Positions 17,759-27,233 of a stretch of 59,796 nucleotides of DNA are shown piece after piece; within the stretch, counting starts at the first letter, position 1, and every line of letters starts with the position of its first letter. The position numbers were made by a program, and so were the translations under genes. The DNA comes from an uncultured Flavobacteriales bacterium (lineage in GTDB: Bacteria; Bacteroidota; Bacteroidia; UBA10329): contig CALCGD010000016.1 in the NCBI GenBank assembly GCA_937900875.1, forward strand, positions 1 through 59,796, read 5' to 3'. A model generated the notes under the pieces. The model saw only the letters and a program-made list of their open reading frames with translations, was not told where the DNA came from and did not search any database.

Positions 17759-18857
17759 AACCTACTTCTTGATATATTTTTTCAAGTCGCTGTAGGACTT
17801 GAGAAGAGTAAAAATTCTGTTTGGCAAAGTTGCCATTGATAAATGACATTTCCTTCCTTAAAGCAGGATTATCCACCAATTGCTGTAAAAATTCGGCAAA
17901 AACAGCTGGTTCTAAGGAATCAGAAAGAAATCCATTCTCTGTTTTTACAATTTCAGGTATTGAACCAACCGGCCGAGATATGATTGGTAGTCCGAAGGCC
18001 ATGGCCTCCAAAATGGAATTGGGCATTCCTTCTCTGTACGTAGGAAATAGGTAGCAGTCGGCTGCCAAATATGCGTCTCGCTTTGTTGCTCCTTGCACAT
18101 GACCCAATATGGAAACGTTTTTCACTTCCATTTCGGCAACCAATTGAGTAATCTCTTCTTCGGCACGGCCAGAACCAGCTAGTGTGAATGAAATATTTTG
18201 TTCTGGATTTTTTTCTTGCAATGTTTTAATGGCCCTTATAGCTTCAAATATTCCTTTCTCTTTCTCTACTCGGGCCAGAAATAAAATGTTGAACCCATTC
18301 TTTTTACTGTTGAATTTACTGCTCAGATGCTGATCTATATCTATTCCATCAAGCAAGGATTCGTCAAACAAAGTCGTTTCCACATGAATCGGTTTCTTAT
18401 AGCCCCAATCCAGAAGTTTTTGTTTCACTTCGTTTGAAAGTGTTAGAGTTGCATCGGTTTTAAAAAAAGCGATTTTAAAAAGGCCAAGACCTCTTTTTTC
18501 AAGCTTAACGCGCACCTTATCGTTCCATCCTCGATAGAAAACAACGGTTTTAACGCCCAAGCTTTTGGCAATCAAAATGAAAATACCATCCCTAAAAAGT
18601 GCTGCCCAGCCGAAAGATGTACTGGTTTGAATCATGCAGTATTCTCCCGTTTTCAGCTTCCGATAAAACGACAAATAATCTGTAAAAATGCGCTTTGTCT
18701 CGGCAAACTTGCCCTCATGATACGGCCAATTTCTAGCCCCTCTATGAACGTATTCTACCGGAAGAGTAAACTTAGATTTGAGCACCTGGTAGTAGTGCTT
18801 AATTCCGCCACTAGCAGACTCTGCAGGCACAAGAAGCAGAATTTTCTTTTTACTCAT
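17733..18857 (-). CDS. GT4-type glycosyltransferase
   Basis: 374 residues with a GT-B fold. The N-terminal domain starts MSKKKILLLVPAESASGGIKHYYQVL. The C-terminal donor domain has FNILFLARVEKEKGIFEAI and the GT4 signature FPTYREGMPNSILEAMAFGLPII, whose E-x7-E pair lies near residue 280. It should add a sugar from a nucleotide donor to the growing lipid-linked repeat unit on the cytoplasmic face. The start overlaps the asparagine-synthase-like gene by four bases, and its end overlaps the bi-domain oxidoreductase by 26. Donor and acceptor cannot be read from the sequence. Confidence 0.9.
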   Translation of the reverse strand: MSKKKILLLVPAESASGGIKHYYQVLKSKFTLPVEYVHRGARNWPYHEGKFAETKRIFTDYLSFYRKLKTGEYCMIQTSTSFGWAALFRDGIFILIAKSLGVKTVVFYRGWNDKVRVKLEKRGLGLFKIAFFKTDATLTLSNEVKQKLLDWGYKKPIHVETTLFDESLLDGIDIDQHLSSKFNSKKNGFNILFLARVEKEKGIFEAIRAIKTLQEKNPEQNISFTLAGSGRAEEEITQLVAEMEVKNVSILGHVQGATKRDAYLAADCYLFPTYREGMPNSILEAMAFGLPIISRPVGSIPEIVKTENGFLSDSLEPAVFAEFLQQLVDNPALRKEMSFINGNFAKQNFYSSQVLQRLEKIYQEVGYGATDTRA

Positions 18858-20713
18858 TTCTTTAGCACTCCATCTAATACTGACAAGCTCCAGATGAGAT
18901 TGCCGTTATCGCTTTTTCCGGTTGCATTTTCGTTCACAATATGCTTCAACACGCTTTGGTTGAATAGTCCAGTTCCCGTTCCCAAATTGTTCAATTTGTC
19001 TTGCAATGCGGGGTCTTTAAACCATTCTCTTACAGGTACTCTAAAGCCTTTTTTTGATGCCCCCAAAAGCTCTTTTGGAAGTTTTTTTCCAATGGTTTTT
19101 CTCAGGACGCTCTTCCGCTCCCAACCCTGCATTTTTACTTTTTTATCCACCGTGGCCATAAATTCAATTAGCCGGTGGTCGAGGAAGGGCAATCTGGTTT
19201 CTAACGATGCAGCCATGCTCATCCGATCAACCTTTACCAAATAATCATTGGGTAAATCAAACTTGAAATTCAAGTACATCTGCTTATAAAAATCATCCTT
19301 GTACGGGGATTTTGCCATAAACTCTTGAATGTAATCTTCTATACCCCAAGTTTTGATTTCGGGATTAATCAAGGATTTGACGACCTCTATTTCTGGCTTT
19401 GCTCTTTTATGTAATAAACGTGTATTGTAGTCTTGAGACGATGAGGTAAGCAGGTTGCCGTACCTGTTTAGTTTGTACCGCAGTCCTCCTTTAAAAACGC
19501 CTGCCGTGGCGTTAAGAATTTTGGGAAGTCCTTGCTGAACACCCTTAGGCATTCCTTGGTATTTCTGGGCAAATTTAACCCCTTGATATGTTGAATAACC
19601 AGACAATACTTCATCACCACCGTCTCCTGTTAAAACCATTTTCACCTTCTCCGCTGCAAACCTTGAAACTTGCCCCGTTGGAATGGCAGACGAATCTCCA
19701 AATGGTTCATCATAATGATGAACTATCCTATTCAAATTCACCTCAAAATCTTCTTGGGTCACTGTTCCAAGATGATGTTCTGTATTGTACTTTTTGGCCA
19801 CCAACTCAGCCAATTTACTTTCGTCAAACTCACTCTCACTATACCCAATTGTGAAGGTTTGAACTGGATATTGGGTTTGACCAGACATAATTGCAACAAT
19901 GGAAGCTGAGTCTAGTCCACCGCTCAAAAAAGCTCCAAACGGCACATCACACCGCATTCTAATTCGAATCGAATCTGTAAAAAGCTCTTCAAACTTTTCA
20001 TAAATCTGTTTCGTATTGGTGTTCATATTTCCTTCGTCAATTGAAGGAAGGTCCCAGTACTTCTTTTCTTTTATTCCATCTACCGTTGCAAGGATAAAAT
20101 GACCTGGCATCAACTTCTTTATGTGCTTGAAAAATGTATTTGGAGCTGGAATGCTTTTAAAAACAGCATACACCTCTAATAATTCGAATTGAGGTTCGCG
20201 CGGTACTCCATACGCTAAAATGGATTTGATTTCGGAACCGAATATTAACGTGTTATCCCATATAGCGTAATGAACGGGCTTTTCTCCAATTCTATCTCGT
20301 GAGACGAACAATTGCTGTTTCCGCTCATCCCATAGGGCAATTGCCCACATACCATTAAACTTAGATTGGCATTCTACACCCCATTGCTCGTATGCCTTTA
20401 TCACAACTTCCGTATCTGAAGTTGTTTTGAAAGTGTGGCCTAACTGAACCAACTCTTCCTTTAGTTCTATGTAATTGTAGATCTCTCCATTAAGCACAAC
20501 CACAATTGACCTGTCGTCACTGTACATCGGCTGGTCGCCAGAAGACAGGTCAATAATGGATAACCTCCGGTGGCCTAGACCCACGTTTTGCTTCACATAA
20601 AAACCTTCTCCATCGGGTCCTCGATAATCTATTAGGTCAGTCATCCTTTTAAGACGCTGACCTTCTACCTCTCGGTCCTTTTCAAAATGAAATATTCCAG
20701 TTATTCCGCACAT
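18854..20713 (-). CDS. asparagine synthase (glutamine-hydrolysing) family amidotransferase
   Basis: 619 residues. The N-terminal class II glutaminase domain starts MCGITGIF, so Cys2 becomes the N-terminal nucleophile after Met removal; RGPDGEGFY and GHRRLSIIDL follow. The C-terminal synthetase domain has the ATP-pyrophosphatase loop FGAFLSGGLDSASIVAIM near residue 255. AsnB proteins make asparagine from aspartate and glutamine. Copies embedded in polysaccharide clusters, such as WbpS, are linked to amidation of uronic acids. Its position between an acyltransferase and glycosyltransferases favours a sugar-modifying role, but plain asparagine synthesis cannot be excluded. It is coupled to its neighbours by a 2-base gap upstream and a 4-base overlap downstream. 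Confidence 0.9.
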   Translation of the reverse strand: MCGITGIFHFEKDREVEGQRLKRMTDLIDYRGPDGEGFYVKQNVGLGHRRLSIIDLSSGDQPMYSDDRSIVVVLNGEIYNYIELKEELVQLGHTFKTTSDTEVVIKAYEQWGVECQSKFNGMWAIALWDERKQQLFVSRDRIGEKPVHYAIWDNTLIFGSEIKSILAYGVPREPQFELLEVYAVFKSIPAPNTFFKHIKKLMPGHFILATVDGIKEKKYWDLPSIDEGNMNTNTKQIYEKFEELFTDSIRIRMRCDVPFGAFLSGGLDSASIVAIMSGQTQYPVQTFTIGYSESEFDESKLAELVAKKYNTEHHLGTVTQEDFEVNLNRIVHHYDEPFGDSSAIPTGQVSRFAAEKVKMVLTGDGGDEVLSGYSTYQGVKFAQKYQGMPKGVQQGLPKILNATAGVFKGGLRYKLNRYGNLLTSSSQDYNTRLLHKRAKPEIEVVKSLINPEIKTWGIEDYIQEFMAKSPYKDDFYKQMYLNFKFDLPNDYLVKVDRMSMAASLETRLPFLDHRLIEFMATVDKKVKMQGWERKSVLRKTIGKKLPKELLGASKKGFRVPVREWFKDPALQDKLNNLGTGTGLFNQSVLKHIVNENATGKSDNGNLIWSLSVLDGVLKK

Positions 20714-20715
20714 TC

Positions 20716-21312
20716 TTACTTATCCCTTGAGGCTTTAAATTGTTGGAGCACTAGCTGCGGGGTTAAGTTTGATTCTATTGCTGGTAGGTGGATTTCTAAC
20801 TCCTTTTCTGTGAACCTTAATTTTAGCGGTTTTGCGGGGTTGCCTACGCAAACCGAATAAGGCGGAATAGATCTTACTACCACCGAACCAGCTCCAACCA
20901 CAGCACCTTCCCCAATTTTCACTCCTTTTAGGATGGTGACATTGCTCCCAATCCAAGCGTTTTTTTCGATTACAATTGGCTCATTTTTACCTCCAGTTTT
21001 TACAAATCTCATTGGGGTTCCTACCTCGCTTATGTTGTGGTCTCCACCCATTATAGTTACCCTTTTTCCAAACATCACATTATCATGTATTTGAACCGCA
21101 ACGGTAGTATTAATCGTGGTGTCCAAACCCATAAAAACGTTATCACCAACTTCGATGAGGCGATGGTCAACAAATTCAGAATTATAACCAAACCTGAAAT
21201 TTTTGCCTACTTTTTTCAATGATGACTTGAGAATAAACCACCTGACGGGCCACAAAAAGTTAGGCAGCGCTCGTAAAATAAAACGTAGATACTTAGGGGA
21301 CATGTTGGTCAT
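20716..21312 (-). CDS. left-handed beta-helix acyltransferase
   Basis: 198 residues. A short N-terminal amphipathic or membrane-adjacent segment (FILRALPNFLWPVRWFIL) precedes hexapeptide repeats (about 40-165) and the typical VCVGNPAKPLKLRF end. The insert VTIMGGDHNISEVGTPM carries a His suited to acyl-CoA catalysis, as in maltose/galactoside O-acetyltransferases. It probably O-acetylates a sugar of the repeat unit. A -7 box sits only 8 nt before the ATG at 21312. A second in-frame ATG at 21303 (MSPKYLRFILR) would give a 17-nt leader and may be the true start. This box makes it the likely first gene of the asnB-containing unit. Confidence 0.85.
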   Translation of the reverse strand: MTNMSPKYLRFILRALPNFLWPVRWFILKSSLKKVGKNFRFGYNSEFVDHRLIEVGDNVFMGLDTTINTTVAVQIHDNVMFGKRVTIMGGDHNISEVGTPMRFVKTGGKNEPIVIEKNAWIGSNVTILKGVKIGEGAVVGAGSVVVRSIPPYSVCVGNPAKPLKLRFTEKELEIHLPAIESNLTPQLVLQQFKASRDK

Positions 21313-21320
21313 TCCAGTAC

Positions 21321-21328
21321 CAAAGGTA
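21321..21328 (-). promoter_or_regulatory. -7 promoter box inside the polysaccharide cluster
   Basis: Minus strand TACCTTTG (perfect TAnnTTTG) fills the 16-base gap between the epimerase stop and the acyltransferase start. It lies 8 nt before the first ATG and 17 nt before the second. Confidence 0.5.
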
Positions 21329-22312
21329 TTACTCCATTTTGGAGTCTGATTCTATTGTGTCTTTAAGCTCCTGCTTCTTCCAAGATACAAACTCGGCTAT
21401 GCCTTCTTCTTTAGTGTAAGCGGGGTTGTACCCCAGCATTTTCTTTGCCTTAGAAATATCAGCAAAGGTTATATCAACATCTCCAGTTTGCTTACCCTGT
21501 CTATCAATAATTGCCTCGGTTCCAATGTGGCGTTCTAGCGAGGAAATCAATTCTGACAATGTGATGGTTTTGGACTCTCCTAGATTGATAATATCGAAGC
21601 CATTTAGATTATTCAATGCTGCAGTTACCCCGTCTACAATATCAGACACAAATGTGTAATCGCGGGCAGAATCACCTGCCCCGAACACTGGAATAGGCAT
21701 TTTTTTAATGATTAAATCTGTGAACTTATGAATTGCCAAATCTGGTCGTTGTCTAGGGCCATACACAGTAAAAAAACGTAAACATGTAATATTGAATCCG
21801 TAGAGAGAATGCATTGTTCGACAGGCTAGTTCTCCGGCAACCTTTGAGGCCGCGTATGGCGAAATTGGCGAATCAACTCTATCGGCCTCCGCAAATGGCG
21901 TTTTTTTATTATTTCCGTAAACGGAAGAGGAAGAAGCAAACACCATGTTGAACAAACCTAGCTCTTTCATTATTTCGAGTAAATTCAGTGTTCCCATCAC
22001 GTTCACATCGAAATACTCCTTGGGATTTTTTATAGAAGGCCTTACCCCGGCTTTTGCAGCTAAATGCACAACCACATCGGGCATATGTGTGCCGAATATT
22101 TTGCGCATTTCATTCTCGCTTCTTATATCTGCTTCAATAAGGGTATAGTTCGGGTTTTTAAGTGCTTCTTCAATGTTTCGCTCTTTGATAGCCCTATCGT
22201 AAAAGGGGTCAAAATTATCAATGGCTATTACCGAGTTTCCCTGTTTCAAAAGGCTGTCGGCCAAATTTGAACCTATAAAGCCCGCGCCTCCGGTTATCAA
22301 TATCGTTTTCAT
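21329..22312 (-). CDS. UDP-glucuronate 4-epimerase-like NAD-dependent sugar epimerase
   Basis: 327 residues of the extended SDR family. The NAD motif is TGGAGFIGSNLAD, the Ser/Thr and YxxxK active site appears as ASSSSVYG and SPYAASKVAGE, and the C-terminus carries the sugar-nucleotide segment FTVYGPRQRPDLAIHKF. The RPDLAIHKF stretch and overall pattern are closest to UDP-glucuronate 4-epimerases, which interconvert UDP-GlcA and UDP-GalA; a UDP-GlcNAc or UDP-Glc 4-epimerase is the alternative. A supply of UDP-GlcA would need a UDP-glucose dehydrogenase, which is absent from the window. It is 7 bases downstream of a glycosyltransferase gene. Confidence 0.85.
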   Translation of the reverse strand: MKTILITGGAGFIGSNLADSLLKQGNSVIAIDNFDPFYDRAIKERNIEEALKNPNYTLIEADIRSENEMRKIFGTHMPDVVVHLAAKAGVRPSIKNPKEYFDVNVMGTLNLLEIMKELGLFNMVFASSSSVYGNNKKTPFAEADRVDSPISPYAASKVAGELACRTMHSLYGFNITCLRFFTVYGPRQRPDLAIHKFTDLIIKKMPIPVFGAGDSARDYTFVSDIVDGVTAALNNLNGFDIINLGESKTITLSELISSLERHIGTEAIIDRQGKQTGDVDITFADISKAKKMLGYNPAYTKEEGIAEFVSWKKQELKDTIESDSKME

Positions 22313-22319
22313 TCAATAA

Positions 22320-23411
22320 TTATTTAAAGAGCTCTTTATACGTTTTATAAAAGCTGTCTATCATTTGTTGAATACTGAACTTGTTCTGTACTAATAGTTG
22401 CCCTGCCTTTCCGAATTGCTCTCTCTTGTTTTCATCTCCCAACAAATCTGTCAACCTTTCGGTTAAGTCAACGGAATCGTGTGTTTTCAAGAGATATCCC
22501 GTTTGATCGTGTTCAATAATCTCAGGGGTACCTCCATTATCCGTTGCAAGTACGGGAATTCCTAGGGCACAGAATTCGAGCAGCGCATTAGATATTCCTT
22601 CTCCGTGTAGGTGTGTGTTTGTACAAAGTACTCCTATATCACATACGTTCATAATGGACTCAACCCCACTCTGACTGCCGAGGAATAATATGTTGGACTT
22701 CCACTTTGGATTGACCGTTGCTTTAAGTGGCTCAGCGTTTCCACCACCGATACATAAGAAGGTTACATCAGTTCTGGTTTCAAGTACTTTTTGGGCCGCC
22801 TCTAAATACGTAGCGTAGTCCTTCTTTGGATAAAACGTTGCCACCATGCCCACTACCATGGGTGTGGTAATATTGAATTTTGATCGAATTTCCTGCTTAT
22901 CAGTAAGGTTTGCCAATCGTTGAAAATCAAACCCGTTGTAAATGACTGAGCTTTTTTTTGTTGGGGCATTGTATGTTTTCAATCCAGCATAGCTGTTTGC
23001 AAGGATTTTATCGGATACAGGGAATGTCAATTTTGGCCCAAGAAGACCAAAAGACACATTTATAGGAGAATCTGTTATCTGGCTATTGATAAGAACCCCA
23101 CCAAGCAAGAGTCTTGCAGGCAAGGAATAAATAGCCACCATGTTGCCCCAAACGTGAATCAGGTCTGGTTTTACCTTTCGAACTATGTTAAAGAATTTGA
23201 AGAGAATGCGAGGATCCTTCTTCCATTTATTACGAATTGCGTAATGAATTCGCACATCTAAATCAAGAATATCAGTGTAATGAATTTCCTTGCTCATTAA
23301 CACAATCTCTATATCAATATCAGGATATTGACTCAGTTTCTTAATTAGTTCTACTAGTCTTCGCTCCTTTCCGCCAGGGCCTAAATTTTCTATGAAGTAG
23401 AGTACCTTCAT
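22320..23411 (-). CDS. GT4-type glycosyltransferase
   Basis: 363 residues with a GT-B fold. The N-terminus MKVLYFIENLGPGGKERRLVELI has the glycine-rich acceptor-domain loop. The donor domain shows VVGMVATFYPKKDYATYLEA and, near residue 270, the conserved EGISNALLEFCALGIPVLATDNGG. It probably acts on the cytoplasmic face of the inner membrane in repeat-unit assembly. It overlaps the upstream glycosyltransferase gene by four bases, implying coupled translation. Sugar specificity cannot be assigned. Confidence 0.9.
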   Translation of the reverse strand: MKVLYFIENLGPGGKERRLVELIKKLSQYPDIDIEIVLMSKEIHYTDILDLDVRIHYAIRNKWKKDPRILFKFFNIVRKVKPDLIHVWGNMVAIYSLPARLLLGGVLINSQITDSPINVSFGLLGPKLTFPVSDKILANSYAGLKTYNAPTKKSSVIYNGFDFQRLANLTDKQEIRSKFNITTPMVVGMVATFYPKKDYATYLEAAQKVLETRTDVTFLCIGGGNAEPLKATVNPKWKSNILFLGSQSGVESIMNVCDIGVLCTNTHLHGEGISNALLEFCALGIPVLATDNGGTPEIIEHDQTGYLLKTHDSVDLTERLTDLLGDENKREQFGKAGQLLVQNKFSIQQMIDSFYKTYKELFK

Positions 23412-24577
23412 TCAGCTAGCATTGATGTTAATCTCTCTGAATAGACCTTATAGTCAAAAAGCTTTCTGCCCAACTTTTGTCCTTCTTTGCCAATATTCGC
23501 TGCCATTTCTTCATTTGAATTGACCTCTGTCAATTTTTGTGCGAAACTAGAAGGACTTGCGGCACTTGAGACAAAAGCGGTCTTTCCATCCTCAAAATAT
23601 ATTTTCACTTCTCCAATGGCGGTTGTAACTATTGGGTTTCCCGTTGCTAGGTACTCAGATATCTTGTGAGGGAATCTGGCCTTGTCTGTGACGGTGTCTC
23701 GCAAAGGAATAAGTAAGGCAGTGGCGCATTTGTAGCAGTTGATTAACTCGTCAAACGGAAGATCTGATTTAAGCGTTATAAGGTGAGCCTTTTTGCTTTC
23801 GCGTATTTTTTCGTTCACACGTTTCATTTGATCTGCCCTACCATGAATGACAAGCAACAGAGCGGTATCAGCAACTTCAGATTGATCAAATGCCTCTATA
23901 ACCAGCTCTAAGGCCTCTGAGTAACTAGCACCAGCGCAATAGAGAAAGTACTTTTCGGGTAATAGACCTCTTTCACCGGCACCTTCAAAGAGCTGAAAAT
24001 CGGTTAGAGGTAATACTTTCAGTTTTGGATTATCCCAAGATTGTTTGAGCACGTTTCCGTTAAGCACATCACTTATGTAGGTAATCCGGCTACAATATTT
24101 CGCAAAATTCTCGTCAAACTTCTTGTCAGTTCCCTTAGAAGACTTCATTGAGTCTATTTGTTCTACATAGTCGAATACGAGATCAATGCCTAAAATTCTG
24201 GATAGTGTTGAATAATACTTAAGCTCTACGAAGGAGTTGGTGTTCACAAATAGATGATTTAACCTACCCGTAATCCTCCGCCAAAAAATGAAAAGAAACT
24301 CTCCAATTAATCCAATGAATTTTAGCGTATTTCGGATAACAAAATTCGGATTATAGTAAGCCGTACCAGAACAGTACAAATAGTCTATTCCTCTAAAACA
24401 ACCATTTGATGGAATGCGTTCTGAACTAAGATTAGTGTTTCTATGATTGCCTCTTCTGTTACAAACAGTTACATGATGCCCTGCAGCAACCAAGGCCAAA
24501 CTAATGTACAACTGCCGCTGTACTTGAGCCATTCCATGCGGAAAACCATTTGAACCTACGTATACTATACTTCTCAA
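23408..24577 (-). CDS. GT-B glycosyltransferase (GT4-like)
   Basis: 389 residues. The start MRSIVYVGSNGFPHGMAQVQRQLYISLALVAAGHHV is a GT4-like N-terminal domain with a glycine-rich loop. The C-terminal domain contains FDELINCYKCATALLIPLRDT, then ARFPHKISEYLATGNPIV, which replaces the usual EGxPxxxxEAMAxGxP motif but keeps the acidic residue before the turn. It may therefore belong to a more distant GT4-like subgroup. It is coupled by 4-base overlaps to the acyltransferase gene upstream and the GT4 gene downstream. It likely adds one sugar to the repeat unit. Confidence 0.85.
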   Translation of the reverse strand: MRSIVYVGSNGFPHGMAQVQRQLYISLALVAAGHHVTVCNRRGNHRNTNLSSERIPSNGCFRGIDYLYCSGTAYYNPNFVIRNTLKFIGLIGEFLFIFWRRITGRLNHLFVNTNSFVELKYYSTLSRILGIDLVFDYVEQIDSMKSSKGTDKKFDENFAKYCSRITYISDVLNGNVLKQSWDNPKLKVLPLTDFQLFEGAGERGLLPEKYFLYCAGASYSEALELVIEAFDQSEVADTALLLVIHGRADQMKRVNEKIRESKKAHLITLKSDLPFDELINCYKCATALLIPLRDTVTDKARFPHKISEYLATGNPIVTTAIGEVKIYFEDGKTAFVSSAASPSSFAQKLTEVNSNEEMAANIGKEGQKLGRKLFDYKVYSERLTSMLAE

Positions 24578-25215
24578 ACCTCGATTTCTTTAATCACTTT
24601 GGCAGGGTTACCTCCTGCAATAACATTTGCAGGAATATTAGTTACAACAACGCTATTGGCAGTTATAACACTATTCTCTCCAATCGTGACGCCCTTCAGA
24701 ACAACAGCTCCGTATCCGAGCCAAACATTTCGTTTTATGTGTACAGGCTTCGATTTAGATCGACCAGACAGATGCCTTTCTTTCGGATTGACAACATGCC
24801 AATCGAAATCGGTGACCAAAGAATTCGCACCAAACAATACGTCATCATCAATGGTGATCAACTCAGAGCATCCAATAACAGCTCCGCTTAATCCACACCT
24901 ATTTCCAATCTTTATTTGTGCGCCCTGCTTGTGTGTAGCAATGGTACATTTCCTGTTAAGCCCAATTAAGTTCGAACTTGGACTAGATCTAAATCTGCAA
25001 TTATTCCCTATCTCAATGCTACTATTATAAACCCGTTGGGTGATTGGTATTCCGTAAAAATCACAACCTGAACCAAACCTAATTCCTGAAGCCTTCCATA
25101 CGGTTTTAGTGATTAAACCAGATGCCATTCTGTTAATCTTGAATGACCAAGCCGTTAATCGCGCAAAGACTAATGCAGGGAAATCGTTTCTCAGTTTCTG
25201 CAGCCGACTACCCAT
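24574..25215 (-). CDS. left-handed beta-helix acyltransferase
   Basis: 213 residues. Hexapeptide repeats begin near residue 45 and run to about 205, ending VIAGGNPAKVIKEIEV. The segment TDFDWHVVNPKERH carries the His expected for acyl-CoA-dependent O-acetylation. The N-terminal ~45 residues are basic and hydrophobic without a signal sequence, so the enzyme is cytosolic or membrane-associated. It overlaps the Wzy-like polymerase gene by eight bases and the following glycosyltransferase by four. It is one of four beta-helix acyltransferases in the locus. Confidence 0.87.
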   Translation of the reverse strand: MGSRLQKLRNDFPALVFARLTAWSFKINRMASGLITKTVWKASGIRFGSGCDFYGIPITQRVYNSSIEIGNNCRFRSSPSSNLIGLNRKCTIATHKQGAQIKIGNRCGLSGAVIGCSELITIDDDVLFGANSLVTDFDWHVVNPKERHLSGRSKSKPVHIKRNVWLGYGAVVLKGVTIGENSVITANSVVVTNIPANVIAGGNPAKVIKEIEV

Positions 25216-26485
25216 TTGCGTTAATGTTAGTTTGTGGCATTGTAAACCTTCTTGGCCTACTCATTGCATTTACAAAACCAATTAAAAGCAGACACCAAAA
25301 CACAATATTAGACTGCAGTGGATTCGAAAAAACGGGCAGCAAAATCACTACCGAAATAAGAAGTCTTTCTATCACAGAAGCGTTGTATTCATATGGGATA
25401 AAGCCCGATAAACAGAACCCTAAAAAAAGCATTCCAACTAGACCAAATTTACCCATAAGAACCGCCAAGCCATTAGGATTGGACCACATATTTCCCAGAC
25501 CCAACATTTCGTAATCTTCATCCCAACCATAACCTAACATTGGCCTAAACTTCAACCTGTCCAGTTCGATTAATATTCCCGCAAACCTACCAATTGACTT
25601 CTTTTCGCCCACCTCTAATCTCCGCTCGTACAGAGATTTGTAATCTACATTCTTCTCTAAATACTCATCAATCTTTCCCTTCATAAACGGTAGATTATAA
25701 ACAGGAATGGCTATTACTAATCCAATCCCTAAGGCCGAAATAAGTTTAACGCTTTGCTTTTTATATTTTTTGTAATAAATAAGTGCCAAAAGCGTAAAAA
25801 GGCCAAAAAGTGTAGTGGTGGAAATTGTTGTTACTGAATAAACCATGAGAATCTTCATTTCACGGCTAAACTTCATTGCGTTTGTAACCACATACATGTA
25901 CACCAGCTGAAGCACTATCATTGCTCCAAAAGCGCCAGGTTCCCACATAAATCCGCTGTTTCTTACAACGCCATTTGAATACAGTTCTGCCAACCACGGA
26001 TTCATGTTGTAAAAGAACACGTATACACCCCCTTCTATGGCCTGAACATGATAGGACATATTGAATGGAGAGAGTACCGCTTTAAGGGTTGACTCACTAA
26101 TAAGATGTACTACGTAAAACGGAATCGTTATTAATGTGAGAGAATACAAATCCCTAAAAAGGGTATCTGTATAGCTGCGACCATGCTGCTTAACCATATG
26201 GTAAATTGCTATTACAACCACGTAAAACTTAATGGCCCCAACAGTGAATACGCCATTAGAAACGAGGTGCCACACCCAGACCAAGATAAAACCTCCGGCT
26301 AGCCAACCTCCTGCTTTATCTTTTATCCATTTTACGCCAGTGGTTCTTAAAAGATAACCAATGGTTACCAAAAAGAAGATTAATACTGCTTGGGGACTGT
26401 TGGCAAAATCGTTAGTAGCTGCCGCCATAAAAATGACGTACATGTTGTACAAAAACAGAAACAATCGCCTTGACGAAATTTTCAT
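25208..26485 (-). CDS. Wzy-like polysaccharide polymerase (multi-spanning membrane protein)
   Basis: 425 residues dominated by about ten to twelve hydrophobic segments (AVLIFFLVTIGYLL, WLAGGFILVWVWHLV, LYSLTLITIPFYVVHLI). Between the helices is a hydrophilic loop near residues 165-185 (LYSNGVVRNSGFMWEPGAFG) and another near 290-330 (RFAGILIELDRLKFRPMLGYGWDE). The pattern of an R-x-x-G-x-x-W-EPG loop and a late GYGWDE loop fits O-antigen ligase/polymerase (Wzy) proteins, which are recognized by topology more than sequence. It lies between acyltransferases downstream of the flippase gene, the expected place for the polymerase of a Wzx/Wzy system. Confidence 0.75.
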   Translation of the reverse strand: MKISSRRLFLFLYNMYVIFMAAATNDFANSPQAVLIFFLVTIGYLLRTTGVKWIKDKAGGWLAGGFILVWVWHLVSNGVFTVGAIKFYVVVIAIYHMVKQHGRSYTDTLFRDLYSLTLITIPFYVVHLISESTLKAVLSPFNMSYHVQAIEGGVYVFFYNMNPWLAELYSNGVVRNSGFMWEPGAFGAMIVLQLVYMYVVTNAMKFSREMKILMVYSVTTISTTTLFGLFTLLALIYYKKYKKQSVKLISALGIGLVIAIPVYNLPFMKGKIDEYLEKNVDYKSLYERRLEVGEKKSIGRFAGILIELDRLKFRPMLGYGWDEDYEMLGLGNMWSNPNGLAVLMGKFGLVGMLFLGFCLSGFIPYEYNASVIERLLISVVILLPVFSNPLQSNIVFWCLLLIGFVNAMSRPRRFTMPQTNINANG

Positions 26486-26555
26486 TTATGTAGCTTTTGC
26501 GAGTATTTCATTGTGGCTTTTCCTTCAATCGGAAAAAACGAGCATAGCGACACTC

Positions 26556-27233
26556 TCATTTCAATTCAGAGCTATTTAGAAACTCTTCCACGCTTAAGAA
26601 TTTATCCTTGTTTAATTTTATTTTTTCAACCGACCAATTCCACCATTCCAACCCTTTTATTCGTTCAATCTCGTTTTGGGTAAACCGGTACTTTAAAACC
26701 TTAGCAGGAATTCCTCCCACAACAGCGTATGGCTCTACGTTCTTGGTAACAACCGCTCCGGCAGCAATCACGGCTCCATCTCCAATTGTAAGGCCTCCCA
26801 TAATTATACTGTTGTTCCCGATCCAAACATCGTTGCCAATCTTGGTTTTTTCATACTCTTGAAAATGGTCTTTTTCCGCAAAATAATGGTCCTTCTTGTT
26901 GGTATAAAAAGCAGGATGTATTGATACTAAATCTGTTGGATGAATACCTAGACCGATTGACACGTTTGATCCTATACAACTGAATTTTCCTATGTCTGTA
27001 TTACTAATTGACGAGTTTCTATTTACATAAGAGAAGTCTCCGATGCTGCAATTGGACATTGTAATATTATCCGTGAGAAGATTGTTTAAACCAAACTTCA
27101 CTGTGCCAACCGAATTATCCTTTCCAAGCATCAGGTTTTTACCTGCGTTGCGCTTGAGCACAATTTGTTTATGTCTGAAAAAAATCAGCCATTTAACAAA
27201 AGGAATGTTTTTGATGTCTGAGAGCAACGGCAT
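26556..27233 (-). CDS. CatB-related left-handed beta-helix O-acetyltransferase
   Basis: 225 residues. Hexapeptide repeats (about 55-185) include [17 protein letters not shown], whose His is the catalytic-type residue of CatB/xenobiotic acetyltransferases. The later [18 protein letters not shown] and [19 protein letters not shown] are family hallmarks, and a short helical tail follows. It probably acetylates a sugar of the polysaccharide. One base of its start codon overlaps the Wzx gene's stop, and the polymerase gene begins 70 bases downstream. Acceptor unknown. Confidence 0.87.
   Translation of the reverse strand: MPLLSDIKNIPFVKWLIFFRHKQIVLKRNAGKNLMLGKDNSVGTVKFGLNNLLTDNITMSNCSIGDFSYVNRNSSISNTDIGKFSCIGSNVSIGLGIHPTDLVSIHPAFYTNKKDHYFAEKDHFQEYEKTKIGNDVWIGNNSIIMGGLTIGDGAVIAAGAVVTKNVEPYAVVGGIPAKVLKYRFTQNEIERIKGLEWWNWSVEKIKLNKDKFLSVEEFLNSSELK

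Noticed and set aside
18627-19244. 205-residue plus-strand frame opposite the asparagine-synthase-like gene
   Set aside because: It is antisense to two well supported genes. Composition is Phe/Ser/Leu-rich, as expected for a shadow frame, and there is no promoter or motif.
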